Made by a program: the position numbers and the translations under genes
Notes under the pieces: generated by a model
Seen by the model: the letters and a program-made list of their open reading frames with translations, nothing else
What the model was told of the DNA's origin: nothing
Database searches by the model: none
Origin: Sporosarcina sp. E16_8
GTDB taxonomy: Bacteria; Bacillota; Bacilli; Bacillales_A; Planococcaceae
Direction: 5' to 3'
Length of the DNA stretch: 64,000 nucleotides
Assembly: GCF_017347095.1 (NCBI RefSeq)
Contig: NZ_JADPRZ010000001.1
Location: 308,134-372,133 of the forward strand
Part shown: positions 43,912-54,573 of the stretch, one piece after another
Position numbering within the stretch: position 1 is the stretch's first letter
Layout: each line of letters starts with the position of its first letter

Positions 43912-44975
43912 TATCGAACACCTCCTGCATTGCCTGTATAATATCGGCTACCAGGGAATCTCTTCATACGCTCAATGACCGCTGCCGGAGGATCCACTTG
44001 AGGTGCATCCGGATGGAGTAGCCAGGTCGCCGCATAATGTGTCTCACTCACTTTAAAGAGAGGCGGAACTTGCTCCATATCAATCTTCATTGCATATTCA
44101 CTACGCAGTGCAAATGCATCTCCTTTCGGAGGATCCAATAAATCGGGTGGCGTGCCTGGAATCGCATATAATTTTTCTTCAGTTGCATCCAGTGACGGCA
44201 TTGAGCTTAGAAGTCCCCACGTATACGGATGCTGCGGGTTGTAAAAGACTTCATCAACCGTTCCCACTTCGACGATTCGGCCACCATACATCACGGCTAC
44301 ACGGTCTGCTACGTTAGCTACGACCCCGAGATCATGTGTGATGAAAATAATAGACGTATCGATTTTCTTTTGCAAGTCCTTCATTAACTCTAAGATTTGC
44401 GCTTGAATCGTAACATCCAAAGCTGTCGTCGGCTCATCCGCAATCAAAAGCTTCGGATTACATGCCAAGGCAACAGCAATGACGATACGTTGACGCTGTC
44501 CACCAGAAAATTGGTGCGGATATTGTTTCATTCGCATTTCTGGCTTTGGCATCCCGACTAGCGTTAACAACTCAATAGATTTTTTTCGAGCTTCGGATTT
44601 ACTAAGTTTCTGATGCTTTAGTAATGGCTCCATAATTTGATTACCGACAGTCATTGTCGGATTTAGTGAGGTCATCGGATCCTGGAAAATCATCGAAATG
44701 TCTTTTCCTCTTACTTTTTGCATCTCTTTTTCGGAAATCTTCAGTAGGTCTTTTCCCCCGAATAAAATCTCACCGTTTTTATACTCAGTACTAGATTTCG
44801 GAAGGAGTCGCATAATCGATTTCGTTGTTACCGATTTACCTGAACCTGACTCGCCGACGATAGCCAACGTCTCACCTTTATAAACTTCAAAATTAACGCC
44901 CTGAATCGCTTTCACTTCTCCTGCAAATGTATGGAAGGAAAGCTCCAGGTTTTTCACTTCAACAATTTTCTCCAT
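43911..44975 (-). CDS. oppD: Oligopeptide ABC transporter ATP-binding protein OppD
   Basis: 354 residues. Walker [14 protein letters not shown], signature [15 protein letters not shown], Walker [13 protein letters not shown], and the C-terminal [19 protein letters not shown] region of peptide importers, though the cluster-type Cys residues common in that region are absent here. Partner of OppF. AAAGGAGG precedes the ATG. Confidence 0.95.
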   Translation of the reverse strand: MEKIVEVKNLELSFHTFAGEVKAIQGVNFEVYKGETLAIVGESGSGKSVTTKSIMRLLPKSSTEYKNGEILFGGKDLLKISEKEMQKVRGKDISMIFQDPMTSLNPTMTVGNQIMEPLLKHQKLSKSEARKKSIELLTLVGMPKPEMRMKQYPHQFSGGQRQRIVIAVALACNPKLLIADEPTTALDVTIQAQILELMKDLQKKIDTSIIFITHDLGVVANVADRVAVMYGGRIVEVGTVDEVFYNPQHPYTWGLLSSMPSLDATEEKLYAIPGTPPDLLDPPKGDAFALRSEYAMKIDMEQVPPLFKVSETHYAATWLLHPDAPQVDPPAAVIERMKRFPGSRYYTGNAGGVR

Positions 44976-44989
44976 TTCGCTTTCCTCCT

Positions 44990-46009
44990 TTAATCTTTCA
45001 TTTTCGGATCAAGTGCATCACGTAGTCCATCCCCAATTAAGTTGAAAGCAATCATAAGTAAACTTATGATAACCGCCGGGAAGAATAAAATATGCGGCTG
45101 ATATTCAAGGAATTTATAACCATCATTAATGAGCGTTCCAAGAGACGCTTTCGGTGCTTGAAGGCCCATTCCGATAAAGCTTAAAAATGCCTCAAAGAAA
45201 ATAGCCGTCGGAATTGTGAACATCATGTTTATAACAATAATCGCCATGATATTCGGCAGTAAATGCTTAACGATAATGCGGGTATCACTTGCGCCTAACG
45301 TTTTAGCAGCTAGAACGAATTCCTGGTTTTTATATTTAAGAACTTGTCCACGTACAATACGAGACATGCCTATCCATCCAGTTATCGATAAGGCAATAAT
45401 GATTGACCATATGCCCGGTTTCATGATCATAATCATCAGAATGACGATGACCAGTGTAGGTATTCCAATCAGTACTTCGACAATCCGTTGCATGATATCA
45501 TCGACGCGACCTCCATAATAGCCGGAAATCCCACCGTAGATGACGCCTATTACAACGTCAATAACAGCTGCAACGAATGCGATTAATAGGGAGATTTGAG
45601 TCCCTTTCCATAGACGTGAAAACAAATCGCGTCCTAGGCTATCCGTTCCGAACCAGTAGTTAACTTCTACTTTCTTTAATTCATACAGATTTACTGTTTT
45701 AGAGCCTAGTTTACCTTCACCATCAAAAATACCCAATTTTTCAAGTCCTGGAATTTTAGGCGGTAAGCTTGCATGAGCAACTTTTACGTCTTCTGGATCA
45801 TGTTCAACCATGTAAGGTCCTACAAATGCCATAAATACAATGAACACAAGAATGAACATACTTACGATAGCCGCTTTGTTTTTACGGATTCGAAGCCAAG
45901 CATCTTGCCAGAAACTCAAACTCGGTTTCGAGATTTTTTCGGCATGCGAGCTATCGATTGTAATCCGTTCAAACGAATCTTTTGGTAGTTTCTTCATGTT
46001 AGTAGTCAT
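44990..46009 (-). CDS. oppC: Oligopeptide ABC transporter permease OppC
   Basis: 339 residues: N-terminal membrane anchor (about 40-62), a periplasmic-side loop, and a five-helix permease core with the EAA-type loop LAAKTLGASDTRIIVKHLLPN. Typical WFGTDSLGRDLFSRLWKGTQ precedes the core. The start overlaps the oppB stop by one base (TAATG). Confidence 0.94.
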   Translation of the reverse strand: MTTNMKKLPKDSFERITIDSSHAEKISKPSLSFWQDAWLRIRKNKAAIVSMFILVFIVFMAFVGPYMVEHDPEDVKVAHASLPPKIPGLEKLGIFDGEGKLGSKTVNLYELKKVEVNYWFGTDSLGRDLFSRLWKGTQISLLIAFVAAVIDVVIGVIYGGISGYYGGRVDDIMQRIVEVLIGIPTLVIVILMIMIMKPGIWSIIIALSITGWIGMSRIVRGQVLKYKNQEFVLAAKTLGASDTRIIVKHLLPNIMAIIVINMMFTIPTAIFFEAFLSFIGMGLQAPKASLGTLINDGYKFLEYQPHILFFPAVIISLLMIAFNLIGDGLRDALDPKMKD

Positions 46010-46938
46010 TACTTGGAACCTCCAGACAAACGGATACGTGGATCAATGACCCCATAAAGAATATCCACAATTAATATAATCACAATTAGGAATACTGAGA
46101 AAAACATTGTTGTACCCATGATGACAGCGAAGTCGTTCGAGCTAATTGATTTAACGAACTGTTGACCTATACCCGGGATTGCAAAAATCTGTTCAACTAC
46201 AAGTGATCCTGTTAATAGTCCTGCTGCAACTGGTCCAAGGACCGTTATTAGCGGAATTAGTGCATTACGGAATGCGTGTTTAAAAGCGATTTCAAACCAA
46301 TTTGCACCTTTCGCTTTTGCTAGCAAAATATAGTCTGAGCTTAATACTTCTATCATTTCAGTACGGATGAATCTTGCCGCGATAGCAATAGGTCCCATTG
46401 CAAGTGCGATTGAAGGCAAGATACTGGACTTCCAACCTTCCCAGAGACCGACTGGTAGCACTTCAAGCCATACTGCAAAGACGTATTGCAGTAATACAGC
46501 AAATACAAACGATGGTATCGAGATACCCAGAATTGCGATAATGGTACTTCCATAATCCCAAACTGTGTTTTGCTTCAAGGCGGCAATCATTCCAAGAATA
46601 ATCCCGATTAATGTCCCAAATATTAGTGCCTGGGCCCCTAAAATCGCCGAGTATTTCAATTTTTTCACGATAAGAGTTGTGACATCTGCATTTTTATATT
46701 GGAACGATACACCAAAGTCACCTTTTGCAAGGTTCCCCATATAACGGACATACTGTACGGGAATCGGATCGTTCAATCCATACTTCTCATAAACGACTTC
46801 CCTTTGCTCAACGGATAATTTTGATGCGGAAGCTAACGGGGACCCTGGAAGCAGTTTCATAAGAACAAATGTAAACGATGCAATTAAGAATAGTGATAGG
46901 AACATATAAATCACACGTTTAGTGATATACTTTGCCAT
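46009..46938 (-). CDS. oppB: Oligopeptide ABC transporter permease OppB
   Basis: 309 residues: MAKYITKRVIYMFLSLFLIA starts the first helix, GLNDPIPVQYVRYMGNLAKGDFG lies in the external loop, and LAKAKGANWFEIAFKHAFRNA is the coupling loop for the ATPases. Forms the pore with OppC. It follows oppA after 180 bp containing an attenuator-like hairpin. Confidence 0.94.
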   Translation of the reverse strand: MAKYITKRVIYMFLSLFLIASFTFVLMKLLPGSPLASASKLSVEQREVVYEKYGLNDPIPVQYVRYMGNLAKGDFGVSFQYKNADVTTLIVKKLKYSAILGAQALIFGTLIGIILGMIAALKQNTVWDYGSTIIAILGISIPSFVFAVLLQYVFAVWLEVLPVGLWEGWKSSILPSIALAMGPIAIAARFIRTEMIEVLSSDYILLAKAKGANWFEIAFKHAFRNALIPLITVLGPVAAGLLTGSLVVEQIFAIPGIGQQFVKSISSNDFAVIMGTTMFFSVFLIVIILIVDILYGVIDPRIRLSGGSK

Positions 46939-47033
46939 TTTCGCACCTCCTGTAATTCATAAGTGAATTTAATGAAAAAACCAACAATTTTCGACATAAT
47001 AATACAAAGAATTTTTAGTTATTTCCATTTCAT

Positions 47034-47078
47034 TGAAAAAGAGAGTACATGGTCAATTACGCCCATATACTCTCTTTC
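47034..47078 (-). terminator. Attenuator-like terminator between oppA and oppB
   Basis: AAAGAGAGTATATGG pairs with CCATGTACTCTCTTT, followed by T residues on the minus strand. Partial termination here would give more binding protein than permease. Confidence 0.7.
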
Positions 47079-47121
47079 TATTAGATTTTAAGCCTTTAAA
47101 TCATAACTCTTACTTCTCCAC

Positions 47122-48822
47122 TTATTCCATATACGTCCATTTGTAGCTATAGTCGCCACCGAATGGATGTGTAACAAGACCTTTTACTGCTGGATTCATA
47201 AGAGCCATTCTTCCGCGTTGATAGTTTGGTGCGATAGCTGCGTCATCTTCAAGTAGGATTTTCTCAGCTTCCGCAAACACTTCAAAGCGTTTGATTGGAT
47301 CTTTTGCATATGTTGTTTTTGTAGATTCAATAAGTTTGTCATACGCAGGGTTAGAATAATTCATTTTGTTTTGCGGGCTTCCAGTTACAAACAATTCCAT
47401 GAACGAGATTGGATCCTGGAAGTCAGCGCCCCAACCTGCTGATTGAATATCATAATCACTTGTGTCATCAAGTTCAAGGCGAACTGCGAAAGGAACTTCT
47501 TTCAGGCTGATTGTTAAACCTGGTAGGTTTCTTTCAAGTTCTGATTTGAACCATTCTTGTTGTTTCTTAGCATTTTCAGTGTCTCCACCAAGAATTTCAA
47601 GCGTTACTTTATCTGTTCCAAGTGCTTCTAAGCCTTTTGTCCATAATGCTTGAGCTTCCTCAACATTGTATGCAGAGAATTCACTGCTGTAATCACGGAA
47701 GTCTTTACCGTCTTCATCAAATGTGAATTCTTGTGGTACTAGGTAATTTGCAGCGATAGAACCATTAGCAAGTACTGCGTCTGCAAGTTCTTCTTTGTTG
47801 TATCCTTTTGCGATCGCTTTACGAATGTCAGCATTTGCAAGCGGTGTAGCTTTTCCATCACGCATTTGGTTCATTTTGAAGTAGAATACAGACATTTCAA
47901 GTTCATTGACAACATCTGGATCTTCAGCGAACTGCATTGCATACTCAGCTGATAGTACTACACGATCTTTCTTTCCTTGTTCATAAAGTTTTACGCCAGT
48001 TGCAGTTTCTAAAACAACGTCAACTACAATTTCATCAAGTTTTACAGTATCAGCATCCCAATACTTGTCGTTTTTAAGGTATTTCCAGTTGCCAGTTCCA
48101 TCCCAATCAGATAAAGAGAATGGGCCGTTATAAATCATTGCCTCAGCGTTAGATGCATATTTATCGCCCTGAGCAGTTACGAATTCTTCGTTAAGTGGTA
48201 AGAATGTTCCGAAAGACATAAGTGATAGGAAGTACGAAACAGGGCGTTCAAGTTGGACGACAAGTGTTTTATCGTCTTTAGCTGTAATCCCAAGATCCGC
48301 AATTTCTGCTTTTCCTTCGCCAATTTCAGTTGCGTTTTTAACCATGCCTGCCATCAAATACGGTCCGTAAGGTGAACCAGTAGCTGGATCGACTGCGCGC
48401 TGCCAAGCATACACGAAATCATGAGCAGTTACAGGTGTACCATTAGACCATTCTGCATCACGGATTTTGAATGTATATGTCAAGCCATCTTCACTAATTT
48501 CTGGCTCTCCATCTGCCATAGCAGGTACTGGAAGGCTATCTTGGTCAAGACGGTAAAGTCCTTCCATGACGTTATTTAGTACGATGAAACTTACAGCGTC
48601 TTCTGAAATAGATGAGTCAATAGAAGGAATTTCTGCAGTTTCAATCAAATTCAGAACTTGAGCTACTTCTTTAGCTGGTTCTTCTGTAGTTCCTTTGTCC
48701 TCTTCTTTGTCTTTTACCGGTTCAGTAGTGCCTGCGTCGTCTTTTTTGTCGCCGCATGCCGCTAGGAACACGCTAAGTACAAGCATGATACTAATTAGCC
48801 ACATAAATTTGTGGTTCTTCAA
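47122..48822 (-). CDS. oppA: Oligopeptide-binding lipoprotein OppA
   Basis: 567 residues from the TTG at 48822, placed behind GAGGGGG. The signal peptide ends in the lipobox FLAAC (mature Cys near residue 23), then a Lys/Glu-rich linker of about 30 residues, and an SBP5 peptide-binding domain with LTYTFKIRDAEWSNGTPVTA and HDFVYAWQRAVDP. It delivers peptides to OppBCDF. First gene of the operon; the reading from an ATG at 48876 would ruin the signal peptide. Confidence 0.94.
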   Translation of the reverse strand: MKNHKFMWLISIMLVLSVFLAACGDKKDDAGTTEPVKDKEEDKGTTEEPAKEVAQVLNLIETAEIPSIDSSISEDAVSFIVLNNVMEGLYRLDQDSLPVPAMADGEPEISEDGLTYTFKIRDAEWSNGTPVTAHDFVYAWQRAVDPATGSPYGPYLMAGMVKNATEIGEGKAEIADLGITAKDDKTLVVQLERPVSYFLSLMSFGTFLPLNEEFVTAQGDKYASNAEAMIYNGPFSLSDWDGTGNWKYLKNDKYWDADTVKLDEIVVDVVLETATGVKLYEQGKKDRVVLSAEYAMQFAEDPDVVNELEMSVFYFKMNQMRDGKATPLANADIRKAIAKGYNKEELADAVLANGSIAANYLVPQEFTFDEDGKDFRDYSSEFSAYNVEEAQALWTKGLEALGTDKVTLEILGGDTENAKKQQEWFKSELERNLPGLTISLKEVPFAVRLELDDTSDYDIQSAGWGADFQDPISFMELFVTGSPQNKMNYSNPAYDKLIESTKTTYAKDPIKRFEVFAEAEKILLEDDAAIAPNYQRGRMALMNPAVKGLVTHPFGGDYSYKWTYME

Positions 48823-49061
48823 ATCGATGACCCCCTCTAAATTGTCTGAAAACATAGGTACATTTATATTATACAATGATTCTCACAGTTGTACATACCT
48901 TTTTGAAATTTAGCAGTGTAGTAGAACAGCATTTTACAGACAAACCCTGTATTGATAACGCTTACAGCGACTAATTTAATCATGTTTTTTTTTGATATGC
49001 ATCTGTTATATTGATTTTTCCTTACCAATACTTTACTATTACTTTGGAACGGGGTGGAAAT

Positions 49062-49406
49062 ATGAAGGAAATAATTAGGAACTTTCTGATTGCACATGTA
49101 GTAATTATTCTGCTTATTCTCCTCTATTTTAAAGAGCTGACCTTACTCTCTTATATAAACGCATCTTTCATCGTTGGAGGAGTGCTAACATTTCTTGGTC
49201 TAATCTCTTTCGTTTTTTCGACTGGTTTTTTCGATGTATTTACTGTTAGCATGCGAAAAGTAGTTACATCGAAACGTCGGATGGATGATGTTATGGCGAT
49301 GCGTAAGCCTTCAGAAATATTTTCAGGTAACGTAAGTCCAATGCTCGGAAGCGGTGCGCTCATCCTTGTTTCGATGGGGATCGGTCTCCTTATTTTTTAT
49401 ATGTAA
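49062..49406 (+). CDS. DUF3899-like small membrane protein
   Basis: 114 residues, ATG behind GGGGTGG. Three hydrophobic segments (about 6-25, 32-55 and 95-114) with a basic loop KVVTSKRRMDDVMAMRKPSE between the second and third. The pattern SFVFSTGFFDVFTVSMRK resembles DUF3899 proteins. Function unknown. Divergent from oppA. Confidence 0.65.
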   Translation: MKEIIRNFLIAHVVIILLILLYFKELTLLSYINASFIVGGVLTFLGLISFVFSTGFFDVFTVSMRKVVTSKRRMDDVMAMRKPSEIFSGNVSPMLGSGALILVSMGIGLLIFYM

Positions 49407-49418
49407 GGAGCAATCCTA

Positions 49419-49447
49419 TTGCATTTTCCCAGTGTAGGATTTATAAT
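49419..49447 (+). promoter_or_regulatory. Sigma-A promoter of the trpS T-box leader
   Basis: TTGCAT, 17 bp, TATAAT, just upstream of the T-box RNA. It follows the DUF3899 stop codon by 12 bp. Confidence 0.75.
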
Positions 49448-49459
49448 TATTAGAAACAT

Positions 49460-49745
49460 TTAGAGTGAATGGCAATGACGGAAAAAAGTATTTCTGTATC
49501 AGTCTTTCAGAGAGCCTGTGGGTGGTGCAAACAGGTAGACTGAACCGAAAGAATGGGATCCCGAGCTTGATAAGCGAACCTTTTGAATTAATTCGACGTA
49601 TGTGGACTTTTTGAATTAACCCAATAGAAGCTTGTCACGTCCCCCGCGTTATGGGAATCAGAGTGGCCTTCGGGCAATTCGGGTGGTACCACGGTTGATC
49701 GAACATCAGTCGTCCCTTTTTTACGGGGACGACTGATGTTTTTTT
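49460..49745 (+). promoter_or_regulatory. tRNA-Trp-responsive T-box leader of trpS
   Basis: Stem I carries the specifier TGG (Trp) at 49554-49556 in the usual GAA-NNN-GA context. The T-box sequence GGGTGGTACCACGG is at 49681-49694. The terminator CATCAGTCGTCCC/GGGGACGACTGATG with seven T ends near 49745. Uncharged tRNA-Trp favours antitermination and so trpS expression; the specifier agrees with the gene downstream. Confidence 0.93.
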
Positions 49746-51151
<1,406 letters not shown>

Positions 51152-51192
51152 TGGCATCATCCTTTTGATTTTCTTTGATTATATGACGGCAT

Positions 51193-51220
51193 GGCCCCCT
51201 TTTAGACGAAGGGGGCTTTT
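51193..51220 (+). terminator. trpS terminator
   Basis: GCCCCCTT/AAGGGGGC hairpin followed by TTTT. It lies upstream of the small minus-strand gene, which is therefore inside the trpS transcript. Confidence 0.75.
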
Positions 51221-51353
51221 AAATTTGATAAGAGATACTGTCAATGTGTAGGAGTGGGTTGGAGCATTTCAAAACCGGGAGGACGAACTTCGATACTAAG
51301 GGGGCTAAACGTTGGACTGACTTGGCAACCTCCAAAACCGCATAAACATAACA

Positions 51354-51382
51354 AAAAGACGCCCCAGTAAACTGGAACGCCC
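51354..51382 (-). terminator. Terminator after fabF
   Basis: GGCGTTCCAG/CTGGGGCGTC hairpin followed by TTTTTG on the minus strand. Between it and the trpS terminator (51221-51353) I see no gene. Confidence 0.8.
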
Positions 51383-51395
51383 TGCAAACTTAAAC

Positions 51396-52631
51396 TTATA
51401 CTTTTTTGAATACGAGTGATGCGTTATGTCCGCCGAAACCGAGTGAGTTGCTCATTGCATACGTTATGTCCGCTTTGCGCGCACCTTCAGTTACATAGTC
51501 AAGATCACATTCAGGATCTGGATTAACAAAATTCATTGTCGGTGGCAGGATTCCTTCTTGCAATGCCTTCACTGTGAAGATTGCTTCCAGTCCGCCTGCT
51601 GCGCCGAGTAAATGACCTGTCATTGATTTCGTTGAGCTCATCGTGAGTTTATAGGCGTGCTCGCCGAAAACTGTTTTTGCTGCCATTGTTTCGAAATGAT
51701 CGTTATATGGCGTGCTTGTTCCGTGGGCATTAATATAATCAATTTTATCTGGCGTAATGCCACTTTGCTCAATCGCCTGTTGCATCGCACGTGCGCCACC
51801 TTCGCCCCCAGGAGCTGGAGCCGTAATATGATGCGCATCACCTGTTGCACCATAGCCAACTAGTTCGGCGTAGATTTTAGCACCGCGTGCAATTGCATGC
51901 TCGTACTCTTCAAGGATTATGATACCTGCTCCTTCTCCAATAACAAAACCGTCACGTTCTTTATCAAATGGACGGGACGCGGTTGCAGGATCCGGGTTTA
52001 AAGATAAAGCTGTATTCGCACAGAAACCAGCAACTGCCATCGTTGTAATTGGCGCTTCTGCTCCGCCAGTAATCATAACGTCAGCATCACCGCGGCGAAT
52101 AACTTCAAATGCATCTCCAATTGAGTTCGTGCCTGACGCACAAGCTGTTACGGTACATGAATTAATGCCTTTTGCACCATGGTGAATTGATACTTGGCCC
52201 GCTGCCATATCTGGAATCATCATTGGAACGAAAAATGGACTAACGCGACGATAGCCTTTCTCTTGGAACGTCAGGAACTGTTGCTCATGCGTTTCCATAC
52301 CACCGATGCCTGATCCAATCCAGACGCCCGTACGAAGAGCTAAATCGCCTTCAAGTTCAAGATTTGCATCTTTCATTGCCATAATCGATGCAGCAAGTGC
52401 GTAATGCGTGAATCGATCCATTTTACGCGCGTCTTTTCGTGAGATATAGTGTTCTATATCAAAATCTTTAACTTCAGCTGCTACTTTTACAGGAAACTTA
52501 TCACTATCAAGTCTTGTTAGTGGTCCGATTCCAGATTTCCCTTCCAAGACCGCTTTCCATGATTCCTCCGCCGAATTCCCTACTGGTGAAACTGCACCAA
52601 TACCTGTTACTACTACACGTTTTATTCCCAT
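51396..52631 (-). CDS. fabF: Beta-ketoacyl-ACP synthase II
   Basis: 411 residues, a condensing enzyme of fatty-acid elongation. The Cys-His-His triad is visible: [27 protein letters not shown] and [15 protein letters not shown]. The N-terminus [20 protein letters not shown] is typical. It follows fabH by 79 bp on the same strand and shares its FapR-controlled promoter. Confidence 0.97.
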   Translation of the reverse strand: MGIKRVVVTGIGAVSPVGNSAEESWKAVLEGKSGIGPLTRLDSDKFPVKVAAEVKDFDIEHYISRKDARKMDRFTHYALAASIMAMKDANLELEGDLALRTGVWIGSGIGGMETHEQQFLTFQEKGYRRVSPFFVPMMIPDMAAGQVSIHHGAKGINSCTVTACASGTNSIGDAFEVIRRGDADVMITGGAEAPITTMAVAGFCANTALSLNPDPATASRPFDKERDGFVIGEGAGIIILEEYEHAIARGAKIYAELVGYGATGDAHHITAPAPGGEGGARAMQQAIEQSGITPDKIDYINAHGTSTPYNDHFETMAAKTVFGEHAYKLTMSSTKSMTGHLLGAAGGLEAIFTVKALQEGILPPTMNFVNPDPECDLDYVTEGARKADITYAMSNSLGFGGHNASLVFKKV

Positions 52632-52710
52632 TTATAAAAACTTCCCTTCTATTCTATAAAGACTGACTCTACTAGTCACTTTTCATACACCACTAAAAAC
52701 GTTTGTTGTT

Positions 52711-53643
52711 TTACCTTCCCCACTTAATACATAACGCACCCCAAGTGAGACCTCCGCCGAATCCAACCATGACAATAACGTCATCATCCTTCACTCTGCC
52801 TTCAGCTAAATCATCGACAAGTGAAATTGGAATGGACGCGGCAGATGTATTGCCGTATTTATGGATTGTCTTCGACATTTTTTCGACTGGCAATCCAAGT
52901 CGCTCACGAGATGAGTTCATAATTCGTATATTTGCTTGGTGTGGAATAAGGAAATCGACGTCTTCCTTCGTTAGACCCGCTTTTCTAATAACGCTTTCTG
53001 CGGATTCGCCCATTTGACGGACTGCAAATTTGAATACTTCACGGCCATTCATAACGAGTTTTTCATCCTGATAAAGGTGTTTGCCACCGCTGCCGTCTGC
53101 ACCAAGTTCGAATGACAGGATTCCCCGTCCTTCACTTACGTTACCTATGATAGCTGCACCCGCCCCGTCTCCGAAAAGAATAGCGGTATTGCGGTCTTCC
53201 CAATTGGTAATTTTAGATAGTTTTTCAACGCCGACAACGAGTACATAATCATATGTGCCCGATTCGATAAACTGTTTCGCTGTTACCACGCCGTACATAA
53301 ATCCTGCACAGGCCGCTGAAACGTCCATTGCAGCTGCATTGGTTGCGCCGAGCTGTTGTTGAAGCATTGTGGACACTGACGGAAAAGGTCGATCAGGTGT
53401 TACTGTAGCTACAAGAATGAGTCCGATTTCTTCCGGTTTGATTCCTGCGTCCTTGATAGCTTCCACAGCAGCGTTGTATGCCATATGAGACGTGTCCGTT
53501 GAATCGTCCGCAATGCGTCGTTCTTCGATGCCCGTCATTGTACGAATCCATTCATCCGATGTATCCAAACGTTTTTCAAGGTCCGCGTTCGTCAAAACGT
53601 GTGATGGTACGTATTTACCCATGCCAATAAATCCAGCAGTCAT
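52711..53643 (-). CDS. fabH: Beta-ketoacyl-ACP synthase III
   Basis: 310 residues from the ATG at 53643 ([19 protein letters not shown]) behind GGGGGA. The Cys-His-Asn triad is in [22 protein letters not shown] and [14 protein letters not shown]. It starts each fatty-acid chain by condensing acyl-CoA with malonyl-ACP; branched primers are used in Bacillales. First gene of the fabH-fabF operon. Confidence 0.97.
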   Translation of the reverse strand: MTAGFIGMGKYVPSHVLTNADLEKRLDTSDEWIRTMTGIEERRIADDSTDTSHMAYNAAVEAIKDAGIKPEEIGLILVATVTPDRPFPSVSTMLQQQLGATNAAAMDVSAACAGFMYGVVTAKQFIESGTYDYVLVVGVEKLSKITNWEDRNTAILFGDGAGAAIIGNVSEGRGILSFELGADGSGGKHLYQDEKLVMNGREVFKFAVRQMGESAESVIRKAGLTKEDVDFLIPHQANIRIMNSSRERLGLPVEKMSKTIHKYGNTSAASIPISLVDDLAEGRVKDDDVIVMVGFGGGLTWGALCIKWGR

Positions 53644-53672
53644 TCCGCATCCCCCGTTCTTTATCATCTATT

Positions 53673-53718
53673 ATTAGTACCTGCTCTTAATCATAAAAGA
53701 AACGGGCTCACTTTTCAA
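53673..53718 (-). promoter_or_regulatory. FapR operator overlapping the fabH-fabF promoter
   Basis: Minus strand: TTGAAA, 17 bp, TATGAT (53690-53718). The start region is covered by the imperfect palindrome TTAGTACCTGCTCTTAA (53674-53690), matching the FapR box. FapR represses fatty-acid synthesis genes until malonyl-CoA binds it. Confidence 0.85.
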
Positions 53719-53829
53719 CCTACTGACACTTTTTCGCCAAATAAAGTTCGCTTTGCATGGAAATTAGTTTCTCCAATGTACCCTCTGTGATATGATGAAA
53801 TATGAAATAGTAATGTAGAGGTGAATTCA

Positions 53830-54015
53830 ATGAAATACGTAATGACATTTTTCTGGTCTTTCTGTTTAGTTACAATGTTGAACTATGTTTCTGGAGCAAT
53901 CGCTAACGTACCTGTTTTTGACTTCATGACAGGAACAATCGTTTCGGCTATCTTTGCCGTAATAGTTATCGTTTTGGCTGAATCTTTCCCAGAGGGCGAA
54001 ATTGCAGATCATTAA
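53830..54015 (+). CDS. DUF2929 (YjzD-like) small membrane protein
   Basis: 61 residues, the length of B. subtilis YjzD, with two hydrophobic segments: KYVMTFFWSFCLVTMLNYV and MTGTIVSAIFAVIVIVLAE. The ATG at 53830 follows GAGGTG by 6 nt. Position next to fabH also fits the B. subtilis yjz genes. Function unknown. Confidence 0.75.
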   Translation: MKYVMTFFWSFCLVTMLNYVSGAIANVPVFDFMTGTIVSAIFAVIVIVLAESFPEGEIADH

Positions 54016-54020
54016 TCAAC

Positions 54021-54053
54021 AAAAAACCATCTCCCTCGCTGGAGATGGTTTTT
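54021..54053 (+). terminator. Terminator after the DUF2929 gene
   Basis: AAACCATCTCC/GGAGATGGTTT hairpin with 6-nt loop and T run. Confidence 0.85.
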
Positions 54054-54078
54054 ATATTGGATGCATTCATGTCTGTTC

Positions 54079-54465
54079 ATTAACCATTTATTTGCATAAA
54101 ATACTGGTGAGAAGGGCTTGATATCCTTCATTTTCACTGGACTATTTCCGGCCCGCTTACGGCTAACTATTCAGGACAGGTTTACTGAGGGTCCAAGAGT
54201 GTCTAGAAGTGACTCGGTCACTTCTAGACACTCTGTTTTCAGTCATCCTGTTGTGAATAGTTGCCCGTCGCGCCCCTACACTGTTCAAGTGAAAAATGCA
54301 GTTGTTTTGGAAGAAAAGAGTAGATGACTTTCTATAGAGATTGTAAGTGCCCGAAGATACAATTTCGGGCACTATTGCACGTTGTATAATGTGTTTCTTA
54401 CTTACTTTTAACAAAGAGTATGCATCTAATCATGTGATGCCTAATAGAAAGTGACACTTCTTTAA
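54079..54465 (+). repeat. Dispersed repeat R2, copy 1, interrupted
   Basis: Left part (ATTAACCA to ATTTCCGG, 54079-54151) and right part (TTTTGGAAGA to GACACTTCTTTA, 54305-54465) match copy 2 at 57454-57692. They are separated here by about 150 bp containing a long palindrome. The right part holds AGTGCCCGAA/TTCGGGCACT and ends ATAGAAAGT. Confidence 0.7.
54150..54277. repeat. Long imperfect palindrome (hairpin element)
   Basis: Centre at 54215: AGAGTGTCTAGAAGTGAC (54196-54213), 3-nt loop, and its exact complement (54217-54234). Complementarity continues outward with gaps: ACTATTCA, ACAGG and ACTGA on the left have partners on the right (for example TGAATAGT). Arms are about 60 nt. No terminator-like T tract, no transposase. 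Confidence 0.8.
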
Positions 54466-54493
54466 TAAGAAAAAAACTATAGAGAAAGTTTCA

Positions 54494-54568
54494 GCCGCCA
54501 AAATTGCATCTTTGGCGGCTTTTCTCCAGGTAAGAAGCCGCAGGAAGTCCAAACTTCCTGCGGCTTCT
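54494..54568. terminator. Two hairpins at the clpB 3' end
   Basis: GCCGCCAAA/TTTGGCGGC followed by TTTT on the plus strand (54494-54523), and AGAAGCCGCAGGAAG/CTTCCTGCGGCTTCT (54533-54568). The second abuts the clpB stop; the first is oriented for plus-strand termination. Confidence 0.65.
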
Positions 54569-54573
54569 CTATT

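Noticed and set aside
54118..54414. Overlapping frames on both strands
   Set aside because: They are by-products of the long palindrome and its R2 host.
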